DNA of 64,000 bases from Podospora bellae-mahoneyi (Eukaryota; Ascomycota; Sordariomycetes; Sordariales; Podosporaceae): contig NC_085884.1 of the NCBI RefSeq assembly GCF_035222275.1, positions 2,542,001-2,606,000 of the forward strand, in the 5' to 3' direction. How positions within the stretch are numbered: the stretch's first letter is position 1; every line of letters begins with the position of its first letter. Below, piece by piece: positions 1 to 10,717 of this stretch. The notes beneath the pieces are model-generated. The model saw only the letters and a list, made by a program, of their open reading frames with translations, was not told the DNA's origin and did no database searches. Position numbers and translations under genes: made by a program.

Positions 1-52
1 CTCCAGGCCGAACTTATCTCCTATTTTATGACCTACCTGTCTCTTTTTCAAA

Positions 53-2042
53 ATGCGTCTCCCTCTATTGCTCCCCCTCGCCCTCTCACTTGGCGCCTCC
101 ACCCAAAACTTCGTCAACCCATCCCAAGACACCACCCTCCTCTTCTCCTCCAACTTCCCCGGCGCCTCCATCACCTACAAAGAAACCACCGCCCTTCTCT
201 GTGAAACCACCCCGGGAGTCAAATCATGGTCCGGCTACGTCCACCTCCCCTCCACCCTCCTCGCCGATGTTCCCTCCTCCCTCGACATGAGCATCTTCTT
301 CTGGTACTTCCAGGCCCGCAAAAACCCTGAAGAAGCTCCCACATCCATCTACATCAGCGGCGGCCCCGGAGCCTCGGCCTTTGACGAGACAAATGGGTTT
401 CCTTGCACTTTCAATCCAGACGGTAATTCAACCAGATTGAACAACCAGAGTTGGAACGAAGAGGTCAATATGCTGTATATCGACCAGCCTGTCGGGGCAG
501 GGTTCAGTTACTCCAAGATCGTCAACGGGGTAGTGGACTTGATGGACAGCCTGTCTGAAGACGGCTCATTCTTCACTCCTGGAACGGTCGAAGAACTCCA
601 GCAAGACAGTCTCAACTTGACTGTAGCCCCTGCTACCATCCAGTCCCTCGACCCCCGAGATGGGATCAACACCACGCAACAGGCAGCGAGGGTGATGTGG
701 CAGTTTACCCAGGTCTGGTTTCGGGAGTTTCCGGGCTATGATACCTCCAATAAGGAAATTAGTCTTTGGACTGTTTCGGTTCGTCTTTCCCCCTTCCCCC
801 TACCCCTTATTCCCGCATACTAACCTCCCTTCTCCCCCTCAGTACGGCGGCTTCTACGGCCCGTCCTTCATGGCCCACTTCCACAGGCAATCCTCCCTCC
901 CAAATTCATTCCCCCTCCAGCTCTCTACCCTAGGCATCCAAAACGGCTGCTTGGACGTTCTTACAATGGGTTTGTCATACCTCGACTTTTCACTCAACAA
1001 CACTTACGATATTCAAGCATATCCTGAAGAGGTGTACTCCTCCGCCAAGACTAATCTCACTGAGTACTGCCAACCCCTCCTCCTATCCTGCCGGCAATCA
1101 GTCCAAGAAGGCGACCCGTTGGGGTATGGAAGAAACAGCACTGTCAACCAGGCGTGTGCCCTAGCAGCGGGTGTCTGTTTTGGGTTTGTCCAGGGGGCGT
1201 TTACGAGCTACTCCGACCTCAACCCGTTTGATATTACGCTGTCGCATCCGGAGACGTACCCCCCGTTGCACTCGGTCGGGTACCTTAATCAACCCTGGGT
1301 TCAAGCCGCGTTGGGAGTTGCGGTGAATTTCACTGCTGCGTCGAGGTCCACGGGGGGTGTCTTTTTCGCCTTGACCGGCGACCCGATGAGGCATGATCTT
1401 TCAGATTTAAGGTACGTTTTGGAGAATAGAATCAAGGTCGCGATGGTGTATGGGGATTTGGACTATAGGTGTAACTGGTTTGGGGGGGAGGAGATCTCCC
1501 TTGCTGTTGGGGGGGAAGAGTTCAGAGAGGCGGGGTATGCGGATGTTGATGTTGGGGGAGTGGTTGGGGGGTTGGTGAGGGAGGTGGCGGGGTTGAGTTT
1601 TGTGAGGGTTTTCGATGCGGGGCATAGTGTTTATGGGTATCATCCGGGGGTTGTGAAGGAGATATTTAAGAGGGTGATGGACGGGAGGGATGTTGCGAGT
1701 GGGAAGGTGGCTGCCGACGGGGGGTATCGGAGTCAGGGGCTGGTGGATGTGAGGGGGGTGAAGGTTGCTGCTACGAAGGGGAGGGATGCGGGGTGTTTTC
1801 TCGCGGATGTGGGCAGGACGTGTGATCAGGGTCAGGTGGAGGCATTGAGGGAAGGCAGGAGGGTGAGGGTTGAGGGGGGGAGGGTGGTTGAGCCTGGAAG
1901 AGAAGGGGAGACGAGTGTAGATGGGGATGGGAAGGGCGGGGAGGAAATGGAGCAGGTTAAGAGTGGTGGCACTGTGAGGGAGACGGCCGCGATGGCCGCG
2001 GTGATGGTTCATATGGGGTTAATGACTTTGGCCGTTCTATGA
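53..2042 (+). CDS. Serine carboxypeptidase, peptidase family S10, probably GPI-anchored
   Basis: Two exons, 53-778 and 843-2042, join in phase 0 (donor GTTCGT, branch ACTAAC near 820, acceptor CTCAG) to give 641 residues. Residues 1-17 look like a signal peptide. The S10 oxyanion motif SGGPG lies at 102-106, the nucleophile is Ser242 in the join WTVS-YGGFYGP, Asp449 sits in GDLDYRCN and His503 in DAGHS, so the Ser-Asp-His triad is complete. The family removes C-terminal amino acids at acid pH. The tail ends in a short hydrophobic run after a low-complexity Gly/Glu-rich stretch, which fits a GPI signal and therefore the cell wall or plasma membrane (inference). Oddity: the residue before the nucleophile is Val, where carboxypeptidase Y has Glu (GESYAG). 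The 3' half is strongly G-rich on the coding strand. A Zn2Cys6 regulator follows 270 bp downstream on the same strand. Confidence 0.9.
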
Positions 2043-2313
2043 TGTGGTGTAGAGTCTGGGTGCGTTGGCTGGCTGCTCAAGGTGTCATTGGCTACATCCT
2101 TTTGGATGGTTCTTCTGTATGGTCCTGAAAATATCTCTCACTTCTCATTGGACGTAACCCGTAGGTTGCCTAACTGCTGCGCCATGACAGTGCATCGGCA
2201 GGATTCTGACATGTCACCCCGAATTGTGATCCTGAGGCTGTTGGGAATCGATAACTATTCTTCAACTTTCAGTAACCCTACGCTCATCTAGAAAAAGGTT
2301 CACACCCAAAAGA

Positions 2314-3952
2314 ATGGTCCCGCCAAGGAGCACGAGATCGAAACGTGGATGCATTACCTGCAGGTACGTCACCCATCTGACCCATCTCCTCTTGAACACT
2401 GACACTGCCCAGAATCCGCCGCGTCAAATGCGATGAAACAAAACCCCAATGCAGCCGCTGCATCAAAGCCGGCCGCACCTGCGATGGATACGCAGCCATA
2501 TCATCACAGCTAAGCGGCCGGGACATGGCAACCGCAGTCAAAACCCTCCAAGTCGTCGGGCCAGCGGCCAGAGTCCTGGGGGAAGCCGTCCTGACCGAAG
2601 ACTCTGCCTGCTTTGACTTCTTCCGAATGTGCACAGTCGCCATGACCAACACCGCCTTTCCCGCCCCCTTCTGGTCCCGCCATGTCCTCCAAGTGGCACA
2701 TTTTGAGCCGGCGGTGTGGAAGGCCGCAGTGGCAGTCGGGGCACTGCATCGGAGGTGGGAGTCAAGAAGTAAGATTCGGCTTCGGGCTAAGCCTATCAAT
2801 TCAGGCGCGGCAGGGGGGGAAACAGAGGAGTTTACCAAACAGGGCATGCAGCAGTATTGGGGTGCTATCAGTATGGCGCGCACCATCCAGGATCCAGGGG
2901 TGCTCATGGTTATGAGCGTTATTCTCGCCGCGGCGGCTAATATGGCTGGTGAATGGGCAGCAAGTCATGTTCACATCCAATCCGGGCTCAAACTCGTCGC
3001 TTCTCAGTCACCCCACAACACCATGTCCGGCGAGATAGCCTCGATCGCCCAATCTCTCTCCCGTCTCGACCTCTTAGTCATGACATTCGAAGACTCCCGC
3101 GCCCGCTACGCCTATGCCGACCCCCTGACCGGCAAACTGCCCTCCTCCATCCTCAACATGCCCCGCGTAGGCAAGCTCTACGATTTAATGCAGGCATCAA
3201 TGCATCTCTTTGGCATGTTCCGGTACTTTCTCAGCGTCGAGGGCGGGTACATCTTGGGTTTCGTCACCGAGGAAGATGATCTCCCCCATTTGCAAGCCCG
3301 AATCGCCGAAGACGTCATCCGTTGGAAAATCGAGTTTGAGATCCTGGCCAACAGAATCTCTTCTTCGGCGTCCCAAGCAGAGCGAACCACACTGCTATCC
3401 TTAGAACTCTACCACTCCGTCTTGTCTCTCATGTCCCGCGCGGGAATCGCCGGCCCGGCAGTCAGATGGGACCCCTACACTGACGAGTTCGCCCGCGTCA
3501 TTTCCCTCTGTGAAACCATCAACAAGAACATCTTCTCCCCGTTGCCGTTCTTCATGTCCCTCGAGCCAGGCCTGGTTATGCCGTTGTTTTTGACCATAAC
3601 CCGGTGTCGCCATCCCATCGTCCGACGCAGGGGGCTGAGGTTGTTAAAGTCGTTGAACCGACAAGAGGGAATGTGGAACAGCCCTGCCGCCTGTGTGGTT
3701 GCTGAACAAATGGTTCTGGCCGAGGAAGAGCTTCTCGAGTTTCCACTGCCGTTGTATATTGAGAACTTGGATAACATGCCGATGGACGGGCCCACCGGGG
3801 AAGGATGGGAGAGGAGCATGGCGCCGGAGGAGTTGAGGGTGACGAGGGATCAGCTGGAAATTGATGTGGAGAGTGGGAGGATCGAACTGAGGCTGTATAC
3901 GGGGCTGGGAGAGGAGGAAAGGGAGGTTAAAAGGGTGAGTTTGGGGTACTAG
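2314..3952 (+). CDS. Zn2Cys6 fungal transcription factor
   Basis: Exon 1 is 2314-2363 and exon 2 is 2413-3952, split by a 49-nt intron (GTACGT...CCCAG) that falls inside the zinc cluster; the spliced protein is 529 residues. The DNA-binding cluster is C13-X2-C16-X6-C23-X6-C30-X2-C33-X6-C40 preceded by basic residues, the classic Gal4-type binuclear zinc cluster. The rest is helical, with an LDLLVMTFEDSRARYAYAD segment typical of the fungal-specific transcription factor 2 region (PF11951-like). It should be nuclear. Without the tiny first exon the gene would appear to start at an internal Met (2525) and lack its DNA-binding domain. Its target is unknown; the neighbouring carboxypeptidase gene is a candidate only by position. 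Confidence 0.88.
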
Positions 3953-3979
3953 GTAGAGGTATATAACCATACTTTAACA

Positions 3980-6241
3980 TTATATGATCTTTAAAGTCTC
4001 CGTGTGACCGAGCTCAAAGAAATTTGACTTGACATCAGGGTGACCCCTGGCATAATCCGTCTTCTCTAGAAAGAAACTGCCCCGACGCTGACACAGTCCA
4101 GTCTGATCACCGGCTCCTCTCTCAACCAAAATGCCAGCCACTCCTTGGGTGTGCCAGACGTCCAACGCAATAAGCAAGAGCATGCTCTGAAAATCGCTAT
4201 TGGCCAGCGCTGTCATTATGGCCTCTTTGTCCTCCGGAGAGTCTTCCAACATCTTGAGTTCCCAAAGAGGCTGGTCCGACAACCCAGTCCACTTGGAACG
4301 ATCGACTGGACCATCACACGGCTCGAATGACTGAAACAAGACCATCGCTGAGTTGTCACTCTTGTCCCAAACAACCACGCCATACCTACCCACCTCCTCA
4401 GCCGTCATCACCGTCCCCCTCAATCGGAGCCATGCCCCCGGTTTCAAAGCGCCATACTCGGCCCCCTTAGCTGCAAACTCCACCCCCCAGTCCTCCACCA
4501 CTGCCGGCTCTTCATTCTGCAGTCTCCCCACCCTCACCTCGCCGTTCACACCAGCCCACGACCACGTCGGCGCCCGGTACCTCCTCGGCCTTTTCCTCCT
4601 TGGATCAACCGGCCTCCACATCAACGCCGACAACCAGCTCTTTTTGTCTTCCGCATCGATAAGCAAACCAGCCACATACCTCTTCTTCTCCCCCCTCACC
4701 CTCCCCACCTTGACAATCTGCTCCGCCAACGCACCAACCGCCCAAAGCTTATCTCCTTCCTGTCCAAGAAAGCGCCGGGTGTACTCCTCGACGATGACCC
4801 CCCACTGGGCAGTGGTGCTCGTATCAATCAGTGACCCAACAGGGTATACCCCCTCCACGAGAGACCTTCGCCCTGGTATCATCCTGTCTGTTAACACGGT
4901 TACATTCCCCCCCACCCCGGCAAATGAGTTGACGCAGGACCAGTACAACTGCCGCTGCGCAAACACCAGAATCCGCCTCGAGAGCAATGACTCTTGAAGG
5001 GTCCACCCCCTAGTAGTGATGGGTTCCGCTGGTGTAGAAGGATGTTCCTCCACGAGGTAAACCGTGCCAATGATATCTTTTGTGTCGTGGTTTCTAAGGA
5101 GAACACAAACCGGTCCAGTTCGGAAAGGAGAAAATGCTCGCGGGGCAAGAAAACCTTCTGCTGCTGCGGAAGCGGAGGCAGCCAATATGGTGAGAGTAGC
5201 CCGTCCATAATACGACGCCATACGCGTGATCTCGAACGCCTTGTCCGGGTTTGTGCCGAAGCCGTCAAGGTTGTCCTGAATGATACAGAGCGCGTCGATC
5301 CAGAGGTATTGAAACCCAACTTGACGAGCAACCCAGATCGCATCCTGAAGCGTTTGGTCCAAACTCAAAGGGTCAATAGACCTCTTGTAAGCATCAAGGT
5401 TCTCCGACAGGAGCTTAGCTCTCTGATCACCTCCCCAACAATACGACAAAGCCACAAACCCACCCCTCGAAATCCGTCCCAGCAGCTCCTCCCCTTCCTC
5501 CCATGTCTCAACCAGCCTAAGTCTTGGCTCATCCAACCTCCCCAAATCCAAAACCCGACTCGGAATATCCCCATACTCCACCCTCTCCCCCCCCAAAACC
5601 CCCACCGGTCGTCTCGGCATATCAATCTCAATAATCTGATCCGTCCTACACCACGTATGCCCTTCCAAACACTCCCGCAAACACCCCCTCGCAAACCCCA
5701 TCGACTCCTCCGACCTCACATCCCTCACATACGGTCTACAACTCGTATACACCCCCGCAGCATTCCCCTCAAAGGCATAAACATCCAACTCCCCCACCAC
5801 ACTCGCTACCAAAACCGGCACCCTCTCCCCAGTAACCCCATCAAAAACCCTCACCATCAGACCCAACCCATCCCTTCCCCCTCTCGTCTTCCATCCATAC
5901 AGCTCAACCCGGTATTTCCCTTTTTTCAAACTATCCTCCCAGGAAATCCCTCGCCACACCCAACTGTACAACTCACATCCCTCCTCGGCAGCCTCCCTAA
6001 TCCCCTCAACATCATAACCCAGTTTCAGCGTAAAGTGATGCTCAGTGTTGTCACGGATAAAAAACTCCCGCGTGCATTGTTCACAGATATATTTCCCGTG
6101 ACTTGTCCCCTTGGGCACACCATCAAAATCACACCAGAAACACGGCAGCTTTGAACGTCTGACGTCCAGGTCGAGGTGGATCCCGGAGCAGTGTCGACAT
6201 GAGTGAGGGTTTTTAAACGTGGAGACGACAGGGACTTTCAT
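3980..6241 (-). CDS. HET-domain protein with N-terminal Cys-pair region
   Basis: Single exon of 753 residues starting at the ATG at 6241; the frame stays open upstream to 6412 but that part is a pyrimidine-rich, Phe/Ser-rich run typical of an untranslated leader. The HET signature ALSYCWGG is at residues 264-271, followed by LWIDALCIIQD and a conserved YYGRATLTILAA block, so all three HET sequence blocks are present. HET proteins of filamentous ascomycetes take part in heterokaryon incompatibility and related cell-death responses. An unusual N-terminal part has three Cys-X2-Cys pairs (residues 15/18, 34/37, 53/56), which could bind zinc. The C-terminal part carries the usual PTWSWAGVNG-type motif. 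It is tail-to-tail with the Zn2Cys6 gene (27 bp apart) and appears intact. Confidence 0.88.
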   Translation of the reverse strand: MKVPVVSTFKNPHSCRHCSGIHLDLDVRRSKLPCFWCDFDGVPKGTSHGKYICEQCTREFFIRDNTEHHFTLKLGYDVEGIREAAEEGCELYSWVWRGISWEDSLKKGKYRVELYGWKTRGGRDGLGLMVRVFDGVTGERVPVLVASVVGELDVYAFEGNAAGVYTSCRPYVRDVRSEESMGFARGCLRECLEGHTWCRTDQIIEIDMPRRPVGVLGGERVEYGDIPSRVLDLGRLDEPRLRLVETWEEGEELLGRISRGGFVALSYCWGGDQRAKLLSENLDAYKRSIDPLSLDQTLQDAIWVARQVGFQYLWIDALCIIQDNLDGFGTNPDKAFEITRMASYYGRATLTILAASASAAAEGFLAPRAFSPFRTGPVCVLLRNHDTKDIIGTVYLVEEHPSTPAEPITTRGWTLQESLLSRRILVFAQRQLYWSCVNSFAGVGGNVTVLTDRMIPGRRSLVEGVYPVGSLIDTSTTAQWGVIVEEYTRRFLGQEGDKLWAVGALAEQIVKVGRVRGEKKRYVAGLLIDAEDKKSWLSALMWRPVDPRRKRPRRYRAPTWSWAGVNGEVRVGRLQNEEPAVVEDWGVEFAAKGAEYGALKPGAWLRLRGTVMTAEEVGRYGVVVWDKSDNSAMVLFQSFEPCDGPVDRSKWTGLSDQPLWELKMLEDSPEDKEAIMTALANSDFQSMLLLIALDVWHTQGVAGILVERGAGDQTGLCQRRGSFFLEKTDYARGHPDVKSNFFELGHTETLKII

Positions 6242-6544
6242 CGTGGGCAGCTGGTCATGTGGAAGAGACACAAACTGAAAAAAAAAAAAAGAAAAGGAAA
6301 AATGGGCATTGGGAAAAGAGAGGAAGAACAGCTGCCGCCTGTTTGTTGGCTGTGTAGTCAAGGAACCAACAGCAAGTCTTGGCCGTTTAGGTGCGCCACA
6401 CACATCATCCATCCACCAATCACATCACAACAGCCCCGAGCCTTCGCAGAAATGAGGACCACAACCTGTGTAGATTCCCCTCCCACTAACGCTCTACCAT
6501 AAACCCTAAACGCCCGCCATGCATACCATTCAACACTATCCTCC

Positions 6545-8260
6545 TTAATCCCAAAGTCTAATCTCCCCCTTGGCACCAGCAGTAAACACCTTGCTAGTCT
6601 CCTGCTCCGACCAAGCAACACAATTGATAGCACCTCCCGAACTGTCAGCCGTCAACTTGCTGTACAGCTTGCAAGTCTTGAAATCCCAGAAGCAGACGCT
6701 ACCACCAGTGTCACCAGATGCCACAAACTGCCCATCAGGACTGCACGTAATGCCAATGGCGCTACCAGCCGTGTTGTGCCCCCTCCATGCCTTCTTCCTG
6801 TTCTGGCGGAACTTGTCCGAGCCTGACGAGTAGGCGACGATGGAATTGTCGCTGCACTGATACAGCACATACTTGCCGCTGGGGTGCTGGGTTGACTTGG
6901 TGAGGGCGAACATGTCGGGTTCACTGTGGCCATGTTAGTATCCAGTATTATAAAAAGTAAACAAGCAAAAAAACAAAATAAAAAAAAGTAAAATAAAAAC
7001 ATACCTGATGGTCTTGATCTCCACCGGAATCCCATACTCCCAAACCCTCAACGACCGATCATCCGCCGTCGACATGAACCTCCTGCTATCATCGATAAAC
7101 TCGAGCGTGTTAATCGCCCCCAGATGGTGATCATACTCCTGCACCGTCTCGTTCCCCGCCCTCGAATCATACTGCACAATCCGATTGTCACTCAACCCCG
7201 CCAAAAACTCATGCCCATTCTCCGACCCAGGATTGAACTTGACCACATGCGGCGTCTTGCCCACATTAAACCTCTGCACGCACTGCCCCGTCTCCGTATC
7301 CCACAACCTCACCTTCCTATCAAACCCCCCACTCAAAAACCTCCTCCCCGCCGCTCCCCCCGCCCTCACAAAGTCCAAATCCGTCACCGCCTTATTATGC
7401 CCCTTGTAACTCCTCAACACCTCCCGATTCCGATACACATCCCAAATCTTGACCAACCCATCCGCGCCCCCCGACAACCCGAGATGTGACGACCCAGGAA
7501 ACAACCTAAGACTGGTAACCGCACTCCCACTCCCATGCCTCCCATGCGGCCTCCAGACATGCACCACCTTTTTCGGAATAAAATTCGTGACACTTCCCAC
7601 CTCCTTCGTCAAAGAAATATCCAAATCCTGGGGTACATGCAAATAACCCCGTCCCAAATAATCAAACTCCTCCCCCCCCTCAAAAACACTCGTCTCCTCC
7701 CCTTGCTTCTCCACCTCCTCCCTCCTTTGCAAATTAACCTCTGGCGCCCTGATCACAGTCCCACTCCCCACCACCTCCTCCTCAACCTCCTCCTCATCAC
7801 TCCCCAACTCCCCCCCTTCTTCCACTTCCACCTCCTCCCACCTCGTATTCTTATATTTCGCCCACGGTCCCAAATAAGCTCCCTCCCCATCAGCAACCGT
7901 CGCACTCCCCTTCCCCTCCCTTCCCCTCTTCACCTCCCTCGCCATCTCCTTCATCCTCTTACTCCCAACAAACTCCCTCTCCGGCCCCCCATCCCGTTCC
8001 ACCGCCCGGTGTTTCGCCCGAAAGGTATGCTCACTAATAAACGTCTCCTCCGCCCGCCCAGTGAGGACGTTTTTTCGCTTGTCCCCTACGCTCGGCTCAT
8101 CGCTTCCTTTGAAGGGGTTCGCTGGACCGAGCTGTGGTCTCGCGAGGTCCGTCCCAGAATACGGTACCACCGCGTGGGCGGATTCAGCAGCGGTGTGGTT
8201 CCGGAGAATCAGTGCGTCGCGGACGGGGAGGTCGGGGGGGTATTCGTTAAAGTCGGCCAT
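6545..8260 (-). CDS. PRP17: Pre-mRNA splicing factor Prp17/Cdc40, WD40 repeats
   Basis: Two exons, 8260-7005 and 6923-6545, are joined in phase 2 by a GTATGT...CACAG intron, giving IKTI-SEPDMFALTKS across the junction and a 544-residue protein. The first 200 residues are charged and low in complexity. The remainder is a WD40 propeller with phrases diagnostic of Prp17 (GLVKIWDVYRN-VLRSYKGHNKAVTDLDF, SEPDMFALTKSTQHPSGKYVLYQCSDNSI). Prp17 acts in the second catalytic step of splicing in the spliceosome. The length is close to the human CDC40 protein (579). The ATG at 8260 (MADFNEYPPD) was chosen; no upstream in-frame ATG was seen. Intact core gene. Confidence 0.92.
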
Positions 8261-8266
8261 TTTCAC

Positions 8267-8821
8267 GCGCTATGTTTGACAGTTTTGATCGTTTGTAATT
8301 ATCGAGAGATATCTGGCGAAGTTGGGTAATCGTCAAGGACGGCGATGATAAGGACGGTCGGTTGGTCGCAAATCGATTTGTTGACCTTGGAAACAGCAAG
8401 TTGCATTGTGTTGCGCGGCAGCCGAAAATGCGATAAGATAAATTTCTGACAGGGGTGTCACTGTGGCGCGCCAGAAGTTGGCCCATGCTTTCCCTAAGCA
8501 CAGATCACATCAACTGATTGTTGGGTCCGTTGATCAGCGACATCAACGTCGCAAGAGCCGGCATAAAAAGACAATAAATCACAAGAGTGGAAACCAAATC
8601 ATCAACAGAGAGGTCTAGTATATTTATAAAAACCCCGTAACATATTTGTGTACAGAGAGGTATCCCAAACAAACAAGAAACTCCGGCACCCCAACCAAAC
8701 AAGCCCAGTTTACAGGAGAAACTCGTCGTGACCTTGGCGCCATCCCATAGCCCAACCCCCTTCCCCCCCTTTCTTCATTTCCGTGACCCGCCATTCGTTC
8801 CAGAGAGAGACAGAGAGAGAC

Positions 8822-8863
<42 letters not shown>

Positions 8864-9222
8864 TGGTCACTCGCACACACGTCTATGAGCTCCGCCTACT
8901 GATATCCAGATTTTCGTCCATAGCAAGGTATCGTGTCCATGTCCATGTGCAAAGTTATATCATCATCGCCTGGCCTCCTCCCCAAAGCTTTCCCAAGCCA
9001 GTCGTTTCCACCATCATCTGCCACCACCATTCACATTAATCATGTCGCTATGTTTCCATTATCAACGCATAAAATTGGGCACTCGTCGCCCGCCTTGGCA
9101 AGATGGGGCATCGTAGTTCGAGTCCTTCCTTTGCCACGAGTTGGCTGTTGTCATTCTCCACGTCCCGTCGTCGCTCGCATGCACGGTGAGGCGGTCCGAG
9201 GCGAATATCATAGCTGAGCTGC
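8267..9222. other. Intergenic region between PRP17 and ERV14
   Basis: Holds the PRP17 promoter side, the GA microsatellite and the 3' flank of the cornichon gene. Short open frames here have no recognisable protein features. A GTTCGAGTCC string near 9116-9126 recalls a tRNA B-box but no tRNA fold was found. Confidence 0.6.
8801..8862. repeat. Microsatellite (CAGAGAGAGA)n then (GA)n
   Basis: Four 10-bp CAGAGAGAGA units run directly into a pure GA tract of about 20 bp. It lies between the divergent PRP17 and ERV14 genes. Confidence 0.95.
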
Positions 9223-9932
9223 TTAGTGGGCCTCGTCCCGGATAAGCGCAACAATCATGCTGTAGAGGTAAAAGAAGAACAGGATGAGATGGAATCCGAG
9301 CTTGGTAAACGATTCCTGTGTACATGTTAGCCCTGCAACTTCGAGACAGATAATTACCTTCAGAACTAACCTTCTTGTGGACGTTAAGCTTGCGGAAGAT
9401 CTCAGTGGCGTCCAGAAGATGGGTGTTATCAAGAATCCTGCGTCATGTCAGCTAACGTTCACCCTGCAGCGCATAGCGCCATGTCATGCGGGCACTTACT
9501 TCTTGATGTTCCAGGCGAGAAGCGGCAGGTTCAAAATCAGAGGCACCCAATATCCGTTGATCAAAAACAGAAAGGTCATGAAAGCGTGGACGGCAAACTC
9601 GGGAAGGATGTAGGTGTTGAGGCGGTTGCAGAGGTCGGTAGGGTTGATGTAATCGCTGCGCAGACGCAACAATGTTAACAATTGACAATCCCATCATGTC
9701 GTAAGCGCCAGGCTGCAATCGAATATGACGTAGCCGCATCAAGCCAGCGAGTTGTGCCACAACAAGCCATATAGCCCACATAGCGGCCTATTCGCCATAT
9801 TGGACAGTCCTGGGGGGAGAGAGCGACGTACCATTCCAGATCGCTGTACATGATGGTGAAAAAGACTTGGAGGAAGAGGTTGACGGCATTTATAATGACC
9901 GCAAACAGGTAAAGCCACGCCTCGCCCGACAT
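9223..9932 (-). CDS. ERV14: ER-vesicle cargo receptor Erv14 (cornichon family)
   Basis: Four exons, 9932-9832, 9655-9500, 9437-9371 and 9315-9223, splice to 138 residues, the same length as yeast Erv14. Junction peptides match the family: SDLE-CDYINPTDLC, NIK-KILDNTHLLDATEIFRKLNVHKK and ESFTKLGFHLILFFFYLYSMIVALI. All introns have good GTACGT/GTAAGT/GTTAGT donors and CAG acceptors. Three hydrophobic membrane segments are visible. Cornichon proteins are COPII-associated receptors that load membrane cargo into ER-to-Golgi vesicles. The small, heavily interrupted gene would be missed by single-frame searches. The 5' flank (9933-10700) separates it tail-to-head from MAP1. High confidence because both length and motifs agree. 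Confidence 0.95.
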
Positions 9933-10717
9933 CTTGACGGTTGGTCTTTAGATATGACTTGTTGCTTATAGCAAGACAGACACTCGGTCGCAAAGTCCCA
10001 GACACGGATGGCGGGATGTGATGCGAGAGGGGGTCGCCACGAGGAGGTCGGGCGCGCAAGCTTGTGTGTGGATAGGTGGGTTGTGCGTGGAAGGTCGACG
10101 AAGAATGTCGTGACTAGCTCCGCTATCTGCCGATGTCGGTCGCTGGGTAGAAGGAGGCGTGAAGACGGTTGACGGAGATGTCGGACAAAGTGTTGAGTAG
10201 GCGCGGTGAGGAGCGCAGGTGTAGGAGAAAAGGAGGACACTTGTTGGTGCAGATGAAAGAGGAAGTGGATGGGATCGAGAGGGCTGACGGTTGGTGGTCT
10301 CGGCAAGGAAAGCTGTGCCAAAATGATGAAAGCATCTGCCTCGAGGCTGGTTTTGCAACTGGTCCAAGCTTCTTCTCAGTGTAACCCAACCGCATCGGCT
10401 TGTAAGAGGTCCACCGAGTCAAGGTGGGGTACATGTCACCGTCGCTATCTGGATTTATTATCTACACACATGACAGTTTATCTCTCTCTTCCCCTCTCGA
10501 GAATGGTTATTTGATGGTTTTGCGAAGTGTTTCTGGGACGGTCACAGTGTGTCTCTTCGGCAACATTTCCCGGTGCACAAAACAATAATGCTGTGACACA
10601 GGCGCCACCTCATCGGGAAGCCTCCGCCCTATCTCCGATGGTACGCCTTGTGCAAACACTTTTGGGGGGCAGTGATATTTCTACCTAAACTGACAATCAT
10701 TACCTCAACAACCTTCC
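9933..10717. other. Intergenic region upstream of ERV14
   Basis: About 785 bp with ERV14 promoter sequence at the left and the 3' flank of the methionine aminopeptidase gene at the right. Overlapping short frames on the minus strand have low-complexity Pro/Ser/Thr content and no motif, so no gene is called. Confidence 0.6.

Noticed and set aside
4994-6154. 386-residue plus-strand frame over the first HET gene
   Set aside because: Pro/His/Arg-rich shadow with no domain; the HET blocks are on the minus strand.
8505-8702. Small minus-strand hydrophobic frame
   Set aside because: 65 residues, no conserved pattern, and within a promoter region; probably chance.
9085-9165. Possible tRNA gene around a GTTCGAGTCC B-box-like string
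   Set aside because: The 5 bases on each side of the loop do not pair, and no acceptor or anticodon stem at the right distance was found.
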